In this document: piece after piece, positions 37,553-46,833 of the stretch
How positions within the stretch are numbered: position 1 is the stretch's first letter
How the letters are laid out: every line of letters starts with the position of its first letter
Program-made: the position numbers and the translations under genes
The notes under the pieces: model-generated
Databases searched by the model: none
The model's input: only the letters and a program-made list of their open reading frames with translations
Told to the model about the DNA's origin: nothing
Source of the DNA: an uncultured Butyricicoccus sp.
Lineage (GTDB): Bacteria; Bacillota; Clostridia; Oscillospirales; Butyricicoccaceae
Length of the DNA: 64,000 nucleotides
Direction: 5' to 3'
NCBI GenBank assembly: GCA_904420185.1
Contig: CAJFUJ010000026.1
Location: forward strand, 40,318-104,317

Positions 37553-38917
37553 ATGGAAAAATTTTTGCTCAGCCAGGCGGCCGCTTGGACCGGCGGCCGG
37601 GCGGCTGGGGAAGCTGAAATCGGTTCAGTTTCCAAGGATACAAGTGAGATTGGGGCGGAATGCCTGTTTTTTGCCATCCAAGGTGAACGGTTTGACGGCC
37701 ACGATTTTATCCCCAAGGCCATTGAAAACGGGGCGGTGGCGGTGATGAGCCACCGGGAGCAGGAGCTGTATCCGGTCCCAACGCTGTATGTTGAGGATAC
37801 CCGGCAGGCGCTGCTGGATTTGGCTGGCGGCTACCGCGACCAGTTCGGCTGCCCGGTGGTGGCGATTACCGGCTCGGTCGGCAAAACCACCACGCGTGGT
37901 ATGACCGCGTCGGTGCTGTCGCAGCGGTACGAGACCTGCGCCACCCATGGCAACCTCAACAACCAAATCGGCCTGCCGCTGAGCGTTTTACAGCTGGAAC
38001 ACAGGCATGAAGCGGCTGTGTTCGAGATGGGGATGTCGGCCTTTGGCGAGATCGCTTCCATGGCCGATTGCGCAAAACCCAACATTGCGGTTATTACCGC
38101 GATTGGCACCTCGCATATCGAGTTTTTGGGGTCGCGTGAGGGGATTTGCCGGGCAAAGATGGAAATTCTCTCCGGGTTAGCAGCGCGCGGCGGTATCGCC
38201 GTCCTAAACGGCGATGAGCCGCTTTTATGGGACCAGCGCGACCAGATTTTTGGCCGCAAGGTCTGGTTTGGCTCGGAAAACCCGGACTGTGACATTCGCG
38301 CGCAGGACATCGTCCAGACGGCGGATGGCGTGCGCTTTACTGCGGTTACACCCGACGGCGCTTTCCCGGTGGTCCTGCACCTGCCTGGGCGGCACAACGC
38401 CGGCAATGCGCTGGCCGCGATTGCGTGCGGTTGGCTGCTCGGACTAGATGCAGAGGAGATCGCCCAGGGCCTGGACGCTTTCCGGCCCGAGGGACGGCGG
38501 CAGCGGCTGTATGAGAAAAACGGCTTTACGATCTACGAGGATTGCTACAACGCCAGCCCAGACTCCATGCAGGCCGCCTTGCAGGTGCTCGGCGGGCAGA
38601 AGGGGCGGCGGTTTGCCGTGCTCGGCTCCATGCTCGAGCTGGGCGACTACACCGCCGAAGGCCATCGGCAGGCCGGCCGTGCGGCTGCGCAAAATGCCGA
38701 CGCTGCCTACCTTTACGGTGAGAGCGCAGCATATCTGGCCGAAGGCGCACGGGACGGCGGCATGAAAGAGGAGAACATCAAAATTTTTGACAGCCATGCG
38801 GCGCTGGCTGCCGCATTGCGGCAGGACGCGCAACCAGGGGATGCGCTGCTGTTTAAGGGCAGCCGTGGGATGCGGATGGAACAGGCGCTGGGGCTGTTTT
38901 TGGGGGAGGACGTTTAA
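37553..38917 (+). CDS. murF: UDP-N-acetylmuramoyl-tripeptide-D-alanyl-D-alanine ligase
   Basis: ITGSVGKTTTRGMTASVL, GNLNNQIGLPLSVL, YEDCYNASPDSMQAAL. Confidence 0.94.
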   Translation: MEKFLLSQAAAWTGGRAAGEAEIGSVSKDTSEIGAECLFFAIQGERFDGHDFIPKAIENGAVAVMSHREQELYPVPTLYVEDTRQALLDLAGGYRDQFGCPVVAITGSVGKTTTRGMTASVLSQRYETCATHGNLNNQIGLPLSVLQLEHRHEAAVFEMGMSAFGEIASMADCAKPNIAVITAIGTSHIEFLGSREGICRAKMEILSGLAARGGIAVLNGDEPLLWDQRDQIFGRKVWFGSENPDCDIRAQDIVQTADGVRFTAVTPDGAFPVVLHLPGRHNAGNALAAIACGWLLGLDAEEIAQGLDAFRPEGRRQRLYEKNGFTIYEDCYNASPDSMQAALQVLGGQKGRRFAVLGSMLELGDYTAEGHRQAGRAAAQNADAAYLYGESAAYLAEGARDGGMKEENIKIFDSHAALAAALRQDAQPGDALLFKGSRGMRMEQALGLFLGEDV

Positions 38918-38920
38918 AAA

Positions 38921-39937
38921 ATGGCACCGATTTGGATTCCGGTCCTGGCGGCCGTCATTGGGTTTGTGGTGACAGCCGCGATTGGCAAGCCGGTGATTCA
39001 CTGGCTGCGCAAGATGAAATTTGGGCAAAAAATCCTGGAGATTGGCCCTAAATGGCATATGAACAAGCAGAATATCCCGACCATGGGCGGTTTTATGTTT
39101 ATGATCGGGATTACAGTGAGCATGTTGGCTGTGTGCGCTTACCTACTGCAAACCGAACGGGCAAATGCGCAGCTTGGCTGGCTGGCCGTCTATTTTTCGG
39201 TGCTTCTGATTGCGCTGGCCTATGGGTTAGTCGGTATGATTGACGACTGGGCCAAAATTAAGAAAAAGCAGAACGCCGGTCTGACCCCCATGCAGAAGCT
39301 GCTGTTGCAGATTGTGGTGGCGGCAGTATTTCTGTCGCTGTTGCGCCTAAATGGTGGCCTGACCGGGCGGCTGTGGATTCCGGGTGTCAATGTGACGGTG
39401 ATGCTGCCGTGGGTGGCCTATTTGGCGCTGGCGATCGTGGTGGTCGTGGGATGCGACAATGCGGTCAATCTGACCGACGGAATCGATGGACTGGCCGCCA
39501 GCGTGACCGTACCAGTCGGCGTGTTTTTTGCAGCAGCCGGATATGTGCAGGGCAACCTGGGTGTAACCGTATTTGCAGGCGCGCTGGTCGGCGGGCTGCT
39601 GGGGTTTTTGATTTTCAACTTCAATCCCGCCAAGGTCTTTATGGGCGACACCGGTTCGCTCTTCCTGGGCGGTGCGGTCGCCGGGATGGCGTTTGCGTGC
39701 GATATGCCGCTGATTTTGATTCCGGTGGGCCTTGTTTATATTGTGGAGACCCTGTCCGTCATGCTCCAGGTGACCTATTTCAAGGTCACCCATGGCAAGC
39801 GTTTGTTTAAAATGGCGCCCATCCACCACCATTTTGAGATGTGCGGCTGGAGCGAGCGTAAAATCGTCGGGGTCTTTACGCTGATTACCATTGTGATGTG
39901 CATCCTGGCGTGGATGTTGTTTCGAAGCGCACTCTGA
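38921..39937 (+). CDS. mraY: phospho-N-acetylmuramoyl-pentapeptide-transferase
   Basis: IPTMGGFMFMIGI, DNAVNLTDGIDGLAASV, MGDTGSLFLGG, APIHHHFEMCGWSERKI. Confidence 0.96.
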   Translation: MAPIWIPVLAAVIGFVVTAAIGKPVIHWLRKMKFGQKILEIGPKWHMNKQNIPTMGGFMFMIGITVSMLAVCAYLLQTERANAQLGWLAVYFSVLLIALAYGLVGMIDDWAKIKKKQNAGLTPMQKLLLQIVVAAVFLSLLRLNGGLTGRLWIPGVNVTVMLPWVAYLALAIVVVVGCDNAVNLTDGIDGLAASVTVPVGVFFAAAGYVQGNLGVTVFAGALVGGLLGFLIFNFNPAKVFMGDTGSLFLGGAVAGMAFACDMPLILIPVGLVYIVETLSVMLQVTYFKVTHGKRLFKMAPIHHHFEMCGWSERKIVGVFTLITIVMCILAWMLFRSAL

Positions 39938-39978
39938 GTGCGTAGGACGCCCGCGCCGGATGGGAAAGGAAAGGTTTC

Positions 39979-41163
39979 ATGCCCAGGCAATCGGTACAAC
40001 TTTATGAACCCGAACAGCGCGTCCCCCAAAAGGTCAAAAAGCCGCGGGTATCTAGGGTCAAAAAAATGGACTTTAGCACGGTGATTATGGTGGTTCTGCT
40101 GATGATCGTAGGGCTGATTGCCCTCTTTTCAGCCAGCTATCCAACAGCGCTGTATAATTTTAATGATCCGACGCGGTTTATCCGCAATCAATTTATTTTT
40201 GCGGTTGTTGGTATGGTGGCAATGCTGATCGTATCCCGGGTGGATTACCATATTTACGGCCGGTTTTCCAAGCAAATCTTTATCTTTGGCATTATCCTGC
40301 TGGTCTTGGTTCTGATTCCGGGCGTGGGTGTATCGCATAACAATGCGACCCGCTGGCTGGAGGTGCCGGGCCTGGGCGAGTTCCAGCCGTCCGAGATCAT
40401 GAAAACCGGTGTTATTGTCGCATTTGCCTACTATGCGGCCAAGGCAGGACCCAAGATCCGCACGGTCCGGTATGGCATTTTGCCCTATTTAGGGGCCTTG
40501 GCCGTGATCGCGGGCCTGCTTTATCGGGAGCCGCATTTGTCGGCCACGGTCATCATCATCGGCGTGGGCCTTTGTATCTTGTTTGTGGCGGGCATCCGGG
40601 TATGGTATTTCTTCCCGATTGGTGCTGCGGCAGGCGTAGCGTTCGCGCTGGCGTATAACACCCCGATTTTTGCCCATGTGCGCGACCGGATCGCGGTGTG
40701 GCTCGATCCGTTCATCGATTTGACGGGTGACGGCTGGCAAGGGGCAAACAGCTTTGTGGCCATCGGTTCGGGCGGGTTTTGGGGCTTGGGCCTGGGCCAA
40801 GGCCGGCAGAAATATTTATATCTGCCTGAGCCACAAAATGACTTCATTTTTTCCTCTTGGTGTGAGGAAACTGGGTTTATCGGCGCGGTGTTGGTGATGC
40901 TGCTGTTTGCCTACCTGATCTACCGCGGATTTTACATCGCGCGCGGCTGTAAGGACAAGTTCGGCTGCCTGCTGGCGGTGGGGATCACGGCCAAGCTGGC
41001 GATCCAGACCCTGATTAACCTGTTTGTCGTGTCCGGCCTGTTTCCGGTCACAGGCGCAAGCCTGCCGTTTTTCAGCTACGGTGGTACAGCGCTGCTCATC
41101 CAGCTAGGGGAAATGGGGATTTTACTCAACATATCACGGCATATTACGCGCGACGGCACCTAG
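39979..41163 (+). CDS. ftsW: FtsW/RodA/SpoVE-family glycosyltransferase
   Basis: SEDS family: NNATRWLEVPGLGEFQPSEIMK, PEPQNDFIFSSWCEETGFIGA, TGASLPFFSYGGTALL. Confidence 0.93.
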   Translation: MPRQSVQLYEPEQRVPQKVKKPRVSRVKKMDFSTVIMVVLLMIVGLIALFSASYPTALYNFNDPTRFIRNQFIFAVVGMVAMLIVSRVDYHIYGRFSKQIFIFGIILLVLVLIPGVGVSHNNATRWLEVPGLGEFQPSEIMKTGVIVAFAYYAAKAGPKIRTVRYGILPYLGALAVIAGLLYREPHLSATVIIIGVGLCILFVAGIRVWYFFPIGAAAGVAFALAYNTPIFAHVRDRIAVWLDPFIDLTGDGWQGANSFVAIGSGGFWGLGLGQGRQKYLYLPEPQNDFIFSSWCEETGFIGAVLVMLLFAYLIYRGFYIARGCKDKFGCLLAVGITAKLAIQTLINLFVVSGLFPVTGASLPFFSYGGTALLIQLGEMGILLNISRHITRDGT

Positions 41164-41184
41164 CGGTGCAGGAGGGGGATTTTT

Positions 41185-42312
41185 ATGAAATTGTACATCA
41201 CCGGCGGCGGCACCGGCGGACATGTCACGCCGGGCTTGGCGATTGCGCGGTATTTTCAGCAAAAGCGGCCGGATACCGAGGTGCGCTTTGCGGGCACTTC
41301 CAAGGGAATTGAAGCCCAGTTGATCCCGCGGGAGGGCTATCCGCTGGATATTGTAGAAATCACCGGCCTGCGCCGCTCGATGCGTCCCAAAGCCATTGGA
41401 CACAACATCGGCGCCATGTATCAGACCCTGACCGCCCAGGCCAAGGCCAAAAAGCTGCTGCAAAAGCATCGCCCCGACTGTGTGATCGGCTGCGGCGGCT
41501 ATGTGAGTTTCCCGATTGTTTCAGCCGCGCAAAAGCTGGGCATCCCGACCGTGCTGCTTGAGGTCAACGCCCTACCGGGGGTGACCACCAAGATGCTCGC
41601 CAAAAAGGCCAAAAAGGTGCTCATCTGCTTTGAAGAGGCGCGCAGCCTGCTGGGAAATGGGGACAATATCTTTATGACCGGTTCGCCGGTGCGCACCGAA
41701 ATTGTGTTTGCCGACCGGGCATCGGCTCGGAAAAAATGCGGCCTGTCGGAAAACGACCGAATGGTGGTTTCCTTTTGGGGCTCCATGGGTGCGAAATACA
41801 TGAACGAGCATATGGCAGACATGCTGGCGCGTGAGGCACTGGAGGGCACCAAGTTTCGCCACGTCCACGCGACCGGATCGGCCGCATACGCCTGGCTGCC
41901 CGAGCTGGTCGCCAGCAAGGGTGCGGACCTCAAGGCGCACCCGAATATTTGCTTGACCGAGTATATCTACGACATGGCCGACCAAATGGCGGCCGCCGAC
42001 CTCATCATCTGCCGCGCGGGCGCGGCGACAATTGGTGAATTGTGTGCATTGGGCCGCGCGAGCATTATGGTACCCTCGCCCTATGTGGCCGAGAACCATC
42101 AAGAAAAAAATGCCCGTGCGCTGGAAAAAGTAGGGGCGTGCCAGGTGTTGCTCGAAAACCAGGCGAGCGGACAAAAGCTGCTCGATATGACAACCGCGCT
42201 GCTGGCCGACGACGATAAACGGGAGAAAATGGCCCACAGCGCCGCCAAACTGGCCACCTTGGACGCTGGGGAGAAGATCTATCAGCATATTCTGGAGGCG
42301 ATCGGTTCCTGA
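41185..42312 (+). CDS. murG: UDP-N-acetylglucosamine transferase MurG
   Basis: MKLYITGGGTGGHVTPGLAIA ... GGYVSFPIVSAAQKLGIPTVLLEVNALPGVTTKML. Confidence 0.95.
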   Translation: MKLYITGGGTGGHVTPGLAIARYFQQKRPDTEVRFAGTSKGIEAQLIPREGYPLDIVEITGLRRSMRPKAIGHNIGAMYQTLTAQAKAKKLLQKHRPDCVIGCGGYVSFPIVSAAQKLGIPTVLLEVNALPGVTTKMLAKKAKKVLICFEEARSLLGNGDNIFMTGSPVRTEIVFADRASARKKCGLSENDRMVVSFWGSMGAKYMNEHMADMLAREALEGTKFRHVHATGSAAYAWLPELVASKGADLKAHPNICLTEYIYDMADQMAAADLIICRAGAATIGELCALGRASIMVPSPYVAENHQEKNARALEKVGACQVLLENQASGQKLLDMTTALLADDDKREKMAHSAAKLATLDAGEKIYQHILEAIGS

Positions 42313-42338
42313 CCGCCGCAATGGACAGGAGGAGAGCC

Positions 42339-43337
42339 ATGAGCAAAAAAAGAGCAAGACCAGCGCGTGGGCAAAGTTTGCCGCCCGGCGCCGGTGGAGC
42401 GCCCAGAGAAAATGCGCCTGTACAGCAGCAGCCACCCCTCCAAGCCAACCAACCGGTGAAAAAACGGCGCAAGCCGCCTGCCCAACCGCTCAGCCGCTCG
42501 GAGCGGCAACGCCGGCAGGTGCGCCGCAGTTTTCGCCGGAAATGGACCCGGCGGATTTTGTTTTTCTTACTGACCTGCGGACTGGCGTTTTTGGCGGTGA
42601 CGGTTTTTTTCCAAATCCGAAGCGTGCAGATCACAGGCACTGCGCACTATTCGGCCGAAGAGCTGGCCAAGTCGCTGGGTGTGGAGGAGGGCGACAACCT
42701 GTTCACCTTCCGCGCAAGCAGCTTGGAGCGTGCGCTCTTGGCGCAGTATCCCTATCTGAGTGAGGTGTCGGTCACGCGCCAGCTGCCCGATACGCTGATT
42801 GTGACAGCGACCGATGCGGTCCCAGCCGTGGCCCTTTCGCTGCAAAGCGGCGGCTATTACCTGATGGATGCGCATGGAAAATTGCTTGAGCAAGTGGCCG
42901 CCATTCCGGAAGGGGTGGCGAGCGTGACCGGCGTGAGCCTGCGCGCTGGACAGCCGGGCCAGCAACTGACCGTTGAAGACACGGACCGCGCCGGTATTTT
43001 GATCGACCTGACCGAAGAACTGACCCGGCAAGGCATGATGGGCGATGTGGATTTTATCAATGTTTCGGCGCTGTACGATGTGCGTTTTAGCTATCAGGAA
43101 CGGTTGGATGTCCGTTTGGGCGAAGCGGTCCAGCTGACGGACAAATTGCGGATGCTGGGGCGTATCGTGCAAGATGAGCTGTCGCCCTCGGACATGAATA
43201 CGGTCTACTTGAGCGACCCTGCGACGGTCTACTGCCCACCGACCACCCAGGAGCAAATCCAGCAATCAGCACAACCGCTTGAGGATAGTATCCCGCCGGA
43301 CATCGGTGTAGACGGGGGGACAAGCAGCCCATCTTGA
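42339..43337 (+). CDS. ftsQ: cell division protein FtsQ/DivIB (POTRA domain)
   Basis: Basic cytoplasmic N-terminus, one TM, POTRA-like IRSVQITGTAHYSAEELAKSLGVEEGDNLFTF. Confidence 0.85.
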   Translation: MSKKRARPARGQSLPPGAGGAPRENAPVQQQPPLQANQPVKKRRKPPAQPLSRSERQRRQVRRSFRRKWTRRILFFLLTCGLAFLAVTVFFQIRSVQITGTAHYSAEELAKSLGVEEGDNLFTFRASSLERALLAQYPYLSEVSVTRQLPDTLIVTATDAVPAVALSLQSGGYYLMDAHGKLLEQVAAIPEGVASVTGVSLRAGQPGQQLTVEDTDRAGILIDLTEELTRQGMMGDVDFINVSALYDVRFSYQERLDVRLGEAVQLTDKLRMLGRIVQDELSPSDMNTVYLSDPATVYCPPTTQEQIQQSAQPLEDSIPPDIGVDGGTSSPS

Positions 43338-43459
43338 TCGGAACCCGATCGAAATATGCAAAAATTGGGGCATTTCTCGTCAAGTCGGCCGCTTTTGTAA
43401 AGCGTTAAGCGGTCTGCCTCTGCAATTTCAACAATTTTTCTGGATGCGGGCAATTATTG

Positions 43460-43488
43460 TTGCAAAATCCGGCGCAAGGTTGTAAAAT
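43460..43488 (+). promoter_or_regulatory. candidate sigma-70 promoter of ftsZ
   Basis: TTGCAA (43460-43465), 17-bp spacer, TAAAAT (43483-43488). Confidence 0.55.
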
Positions 43489-43600
43489 TATAACGATAGG
43501 GCAGCCTACCCTTTTTTATACCCTTTGCAGGATTGAAACCGAGGGATCAGTTTTTTTCAGATATATTGACCAGGACGAAAAATAACGGAGGACGGCAAAC

Positions 43601-44716
43601 ATGAGCTTTAAATTCGAAGAAACCATGGATAATGTGGTAAATATCAAGGTCATTGGCATTGGCGGCGGCGGCAACAATGCGGTCAATCACATGATTACAA
43701 GCGGAATGAAGGGCGTGGAGTTTATTGCGATCAACACCGATAAGCAGGTGCTCAACCACTCGCAGGCTGGGACGAAAATCCAGATCGGTGAAAAGCTGAC
43801 CAAAGGCCAGGGCGCAGGCTCCAACCCGTCGATCGGGCAGAAGGCGGCCGAAGAGAGTAAGGACGAAATCATGGCCGTGCTCGAAGGCGCGGATATGGTC
43901 TTTATCACAGCAGGCATGGGTGGCGGCACCGGCACGGGCGCAGCCCCGGTTGTCGCTGAGATTGCTCATAACATGGGAATCCTGACGGTCGGCGTGGTCA
44001 CTCGTCCCTTCAATTTTGAGGGCAAAAAGCGGTTGGATCAGGCTTTGCAGGGCATCGAGGCCATGCGCGAAAATGTAGACTCCTTGGTCATCATCCCGAA
44101 TGAACGGCTGAAGCTGGTTTCGGATCAGAAGATCACCTTTAAGAATGCATTTGATATCGCAGACAGCGTGCTGCGTCAAGCGGTTTCCAATATCTCCGAC
44201 CTGATCACAGTGCCGGGCTTTATCAACCTGGACTTTGCCGACGTGACCAGCGTGATGAAGGACGCCGGCTTTGCCCATATCGGCACCGGCAAGGCAGCAG
44301 GCAAGGAAAAGGCTGCCGAGGCAGCCAAAATGGCGATCTCCAGCCCGCTGCTGGAAACTTCGATCGAAAACGCCCGCGGTGTCATCTTGTCCATCATTGG
44401 CTCGGACGACATTGGCCTGGACGAGGTCGAAACGGCGGCTGGTATGGTACAGCAGGCAGCCCACCCAGAGGCACATATTATCTTCGGCGCGTCGATTGAC
44501 GAGGAGCTGGACGATGAGCTGCGCGTCGTTGTCATTGCGACCGGCTTCGATAAGGTCCCGAACTCGGCGGTCAACCCCGAGGAAGGCCAGCAGGGCGGTG
44601 CAAGCCCCTATGCAGGCGCACGCAGCAAGGCCGAAAAGGATGCCAAGGGCAAGGGTGGCGACGAGAGCTCAGACCCGTACATCGAACTGTTGAAAATTTT
44701 CAACCATCAGTCGTAA
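43601..44716 (+). CDS. ftsZ: cell division protein FtsZ
   Basis: [14 protein letters not shown], tubulin signature [14 protein letters not shown]7 loop region. C-terminal tail ends [16 protein letters not shown]. Confidence 0.97.
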   Translation: MSFKFEETMDNVVNIKVIGIGGGGNNAVNHMITSGMKGVEFIAINTDKQVLNHSQAGTKIQIGEKLTKGQGAGSNPSIGQKAAEESKDEIMAVLEGADMVFITAGMGGGTGTGAAPVVAEIAHNMGILTVGVVTRPFNFEGKKRLDQALQGIEAMRENVDSLVIIPNERLKLVSDQKITFKNAFDIADSVLRQAVSNISDLITVPGFINLDFADVTSVMKDAGFAHIGTGKAAGKEKAAEAAKMAISSPLLETSIENARGVILSIIGSDDIGLDEVETAAGMVQQAAHPEAHIIFGASIDEELDDELRVVVIATGFDKVPNSAVNPEEGQQGGASPYAGARSKAEKDAKGKGGDESSDPYIELLKIFNHQS

Positions 44717-44745
44717 GTAAGTTTATATACCGTTTCCGTGGAATC

Positions 44746-44776
44746 AAACAGCTCTTTGAACAGAAGAGCTGTTTTT
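44746..44776 (+). terminator. intrinsic terminator after ftsZ
   Basis: AAACAGCTCTT-TGAACAG-AAGAGCTGTTTTT. Confidence 0.8.
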
Positions 44777-44825
44777 ACCATGGGAAAAGGATAGAGAAAT
44801 TTTAAATTAAAGGGGGTATCGCGCC

Positions 44826-44903
44826 GTGAGTGCTGATCCTGGCAGTAGTCGAAAACAGAATACACAGCGGCGCGACGCGTGGGAGAGGTGCGTCCGCCGT
44901 TAG
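44826..44903 (+). CDS. candidate 25-codon leader peptide upstream of corA
   Basis: GTG AGT GCT ... CGC CGT TAG translates to MSADPGSSRKQNTQRRDAWERCVRR; AAAGGGGG lies upstream at RBS-like distance; not in the ORF track because of its size. Confidence 0.35.
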   Translation: MSADPGSSRKQNTQRRDAWERCVRR

Positions 44904-44918
44904 AGAAAGGTGGACGCT

Positions 44919-45863
44919 ATGATTGAATACTACAAAACATTGGCGGGCCGCGTTGTGCCCATCAAAGAGCCCGAACATGGCTGCTGGATCAATGTAGTCC
45001 ATCCGACATCGGATGAACTCAGTCGAATCATCAGCCAAACTGGCGCCGAAGAGGATTTCATCTATGCTGCTCTGGACCCGGAGGAAAGCTCCCGTGTGGA
45101 GATCGAAGAGGATCAGGTGCTGATGATTGTGGACATTCCCACGGTGGAAAAGGAAAAGGAAAACGAAGAGGGCAGCCAGATTTTTGGTACAGTCCCAATG
45201 GGTATTGTGATTCTGTCTGGTACAGTCATCACCATCTGCCTGCAGGACACCGTGGTGCTGCGCTCGATTGCTGAAGGGGCGGTAAAGGATATCCATATCT
45301 CCCTAAAAGCGCGGTTTGTGTTCCAAATTTTGTTGCGCGTGGCTGGGCGCTTCCTCAAAAACCTGCGCCTGATCGAGCGCGATTTTACAAAGATCGAGCG
45401 CCGGCTGTATGACTCACTGAAAAATGAGGAGCTCATCCAGCTGCTGGGCTTGTCCAAATCGTTGGTTTACTTTTCGGCCTCGCTCAAGGCCAATGAGGTG
45501 ACCATGGAAAAGGTGCTGCGCGGCCGTGTACTCAAGCTCTATGAGGATGACCGCGATATCCTGGAGGATGCGCTGATCGAGATCCGCCAGGCGATTGAGA
45601 TGTCCAACATCTATTCGAGCATTTTGGCCGGCACCATGGATGCCTATGCCTCGGTGGTTTCGAATAATTTGAATATCATCATGAAGGTGTTGACCGTCAT
45701 CACGATCATCATGACCATCCCCAACATTATTTTTGGATTCTATGGCATGAATATTTCGGGGAATGGATTGCCTATGGCAGCGTTCTGGTGGATGCCGGTG
45801 CTATTGGCTGCAATCGGAATGACTGGTGCGTGGCTCTATTTGAAGAAGAACAACCTGAACTGA
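44919..45863 (+). CDS. corA: CorA-family divalent cation transporter
   Basis: Two C-terminal TMs with YGMN motif (FGFYGMNISGNG). Confidence 0.93.
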   Translation: MIEYYKTLAGRVVPIKEPEHGCWINVVHPTSDELSRIISQTGAEEDFIYAALDPEESSRVEIEEDQVLMIVDIPTVEKEKENEEGSQIFGTVPMGIVILSGTVITICLQDTVVLRSIAEGAVKDIHISLKARFVFQILLRVAGRFLKNLRLIERDFTKIERRLYDSLKNEELIQLLGLSKSLVYFSASLKANEVTMEKVLRGRVLKLYEDDRDILEDALIEIRQAIEMSNIYSSILAGTMDAYASVVSNNLNIIMKVLTVITIIMTIPNIIFGFYGMNISGNGLPMAAFWWMPVLLAAIGMTGAWLYLKKNNLN

Positions 45864-45867
45864 ACAA

Positions 45868-45910
45868 AAGGCGTGGAAAGCTCGGAGAACGGAGCTTTCC
45901 ACGCCTTTTT
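45868..45910. terminator. bidirectional terminator between corA and the XRE gene
   Basis: AAAGGCGTGGAAAGCTC ... GAGCTTTCCACGCCTTTTTT. Confidence 0.8.
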
Positions 45911-46116
45911 TATTCAGGATCTGGCTCAAAGGTGAACAGATCTTCCACTGACACACCGAATACCTTTGCAATATCCATGGCCAGCTTGAGCGAGGGATTA
46001 TACTGCCCCTTTTCCAGCCGGCCGATGGTTTCCCGCCGCACACCGACCAGCCCGGCCAAAGTGGCTTGATCCATGTTCCGCGCTGCGCGGAATTCCTTGA
46101 TGCGTGTCTTGAGCAT
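45910..46116 (-). CDS. XRE-family HTH regulator (small)
   Basis: [68 protein letters not shown]. Confidence 0.9.
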   Translation of the reverse strand: MLKTRIKEFRAARNMDQATLAGLVGVRRETIGRLEKGQYNPSLKLAMDIAKVFGVSVEDLFTFEPDPE

Positions 46117-46119
46117 GGC

Positions 46120-46533
46120 TTATTTCCCAAACCGCTCATAGAGCAGAAAGACAACATCGTGTACTAGGCAAAAGGACGCAAACACAAGCAGCAGTTGGTC
46201 GCGGGTGAAGGTGACCGTATCCATCCCCAGCCGCTCGCCAAAGAGGACATACAGGGCAAAGACGAAGAACAAAAGCTCATAGATGGTGGAGTTGGCACGG
46301 TAGGTGTTGTAGGCCGCCCGCTCGTCTGGCTTTTCCACCCGGCGGCTCAGCGTAGTGTAAAAGATGACCACGATGCACCCGGCCAGCACAAGTGCGATGG
46401 CGATGCGCAGCGGCGTGGGCCAGCCGCGCACCGGGAAAAATACAGCCAGCGCCTCAAAGAATACGACAATCGCCCAACTGGTCATATGGGCCAGCTTGGC
46501 TTGGGTGAGCGTCAGACTGGGAATGCGTGTCAT
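46120..46533 (-). CDS. small multi-TM membrane protein paired with XRE regulator
   Basis: About four TM segments; start MTRIPSLTLTQAKLAHMTSWAIVVFFEAL; 3 bp upstream of the XRE gene. Confidence 0.75.
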   Translation of the reverse strand: MTRIPSLTLTQAKLAHMTSWAIVVFFEALAVFFPVRGWPTPLRIAIALVLAGCIVVIFYTTLSRRVEKPDERAAYNTYRANSTIYELLFFVFALYVLFGERLGMDTVTFTRDQLLLVFASFCLVHDVVFLLYERFGK

Positions 46534-46576
46534 ATGGCTCCCTCCTTGTGTGATGTATTTGTATCTTTGTGAGATA

Positions 46577-46605
46577 AATATATCACACAGGTGTGGGGTT
46601 GTCAA
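46577..46605 (-). promoter_or_regulatory. sigma-70 promoter of the first membrane-protein/XRE module
   Basis: Minus-strand TTGACA (46605-46600), 17-bp spacer, TATATT (46582-46577). Confidence 0.7.
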
Positions 46606-46608
46606 GGC

Positions 46609-46833
46609 CTATTCAAAATAGAACAGCGATTCGAAGGGGCGGTCCAATGCGATGCACAGCAGCAAGGCCAACCGGGCGCTCGGACAGAACTGCAAATTTT
46701 CAATCGAGCTGATGGTTTGCCGGGATACGCCGACCAGTTTGGCCAGCTCGTCCTGGCTCAAGTGCTTTTCCGCGCGCGCAACGCGCAGGCGGTTGTGCAG
46801 GATCAGCTCATGTTCTTCGCGCATGCCCATCAT
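46609..46833 (-). CDS. XRE-family HTH regulator (small)
   Basis: ILHNRLRVARAEKHLSQDELAKLVGVSRQTISSIENLQFCPSARLALLLCIALDRPFESLFYFE. Confidence 0.9.
   Translation of the reverse strand: MMGMREEHELILHNRLRVARAEKHLSQDELAKLVGVSRQTISSIENLQFCPSARLALLLCIALDRPFESLFYFE

Noticed and set aside
41572-42435. 287-aa minus-strand ORF opposite murG/ftsQ
   Set aside because: Shadow of murG and the start of ftsQ; no supporting motif.
44811-44921. M-box (Mg2+), NiCo or yybP-ykoY riboswitch upstream of corA
   Set aside because: The structured leader does not show the conserved cores of these classes as remembered; the leader-peptide interpretation fits the sequence better. A covariance-model scan would decide.
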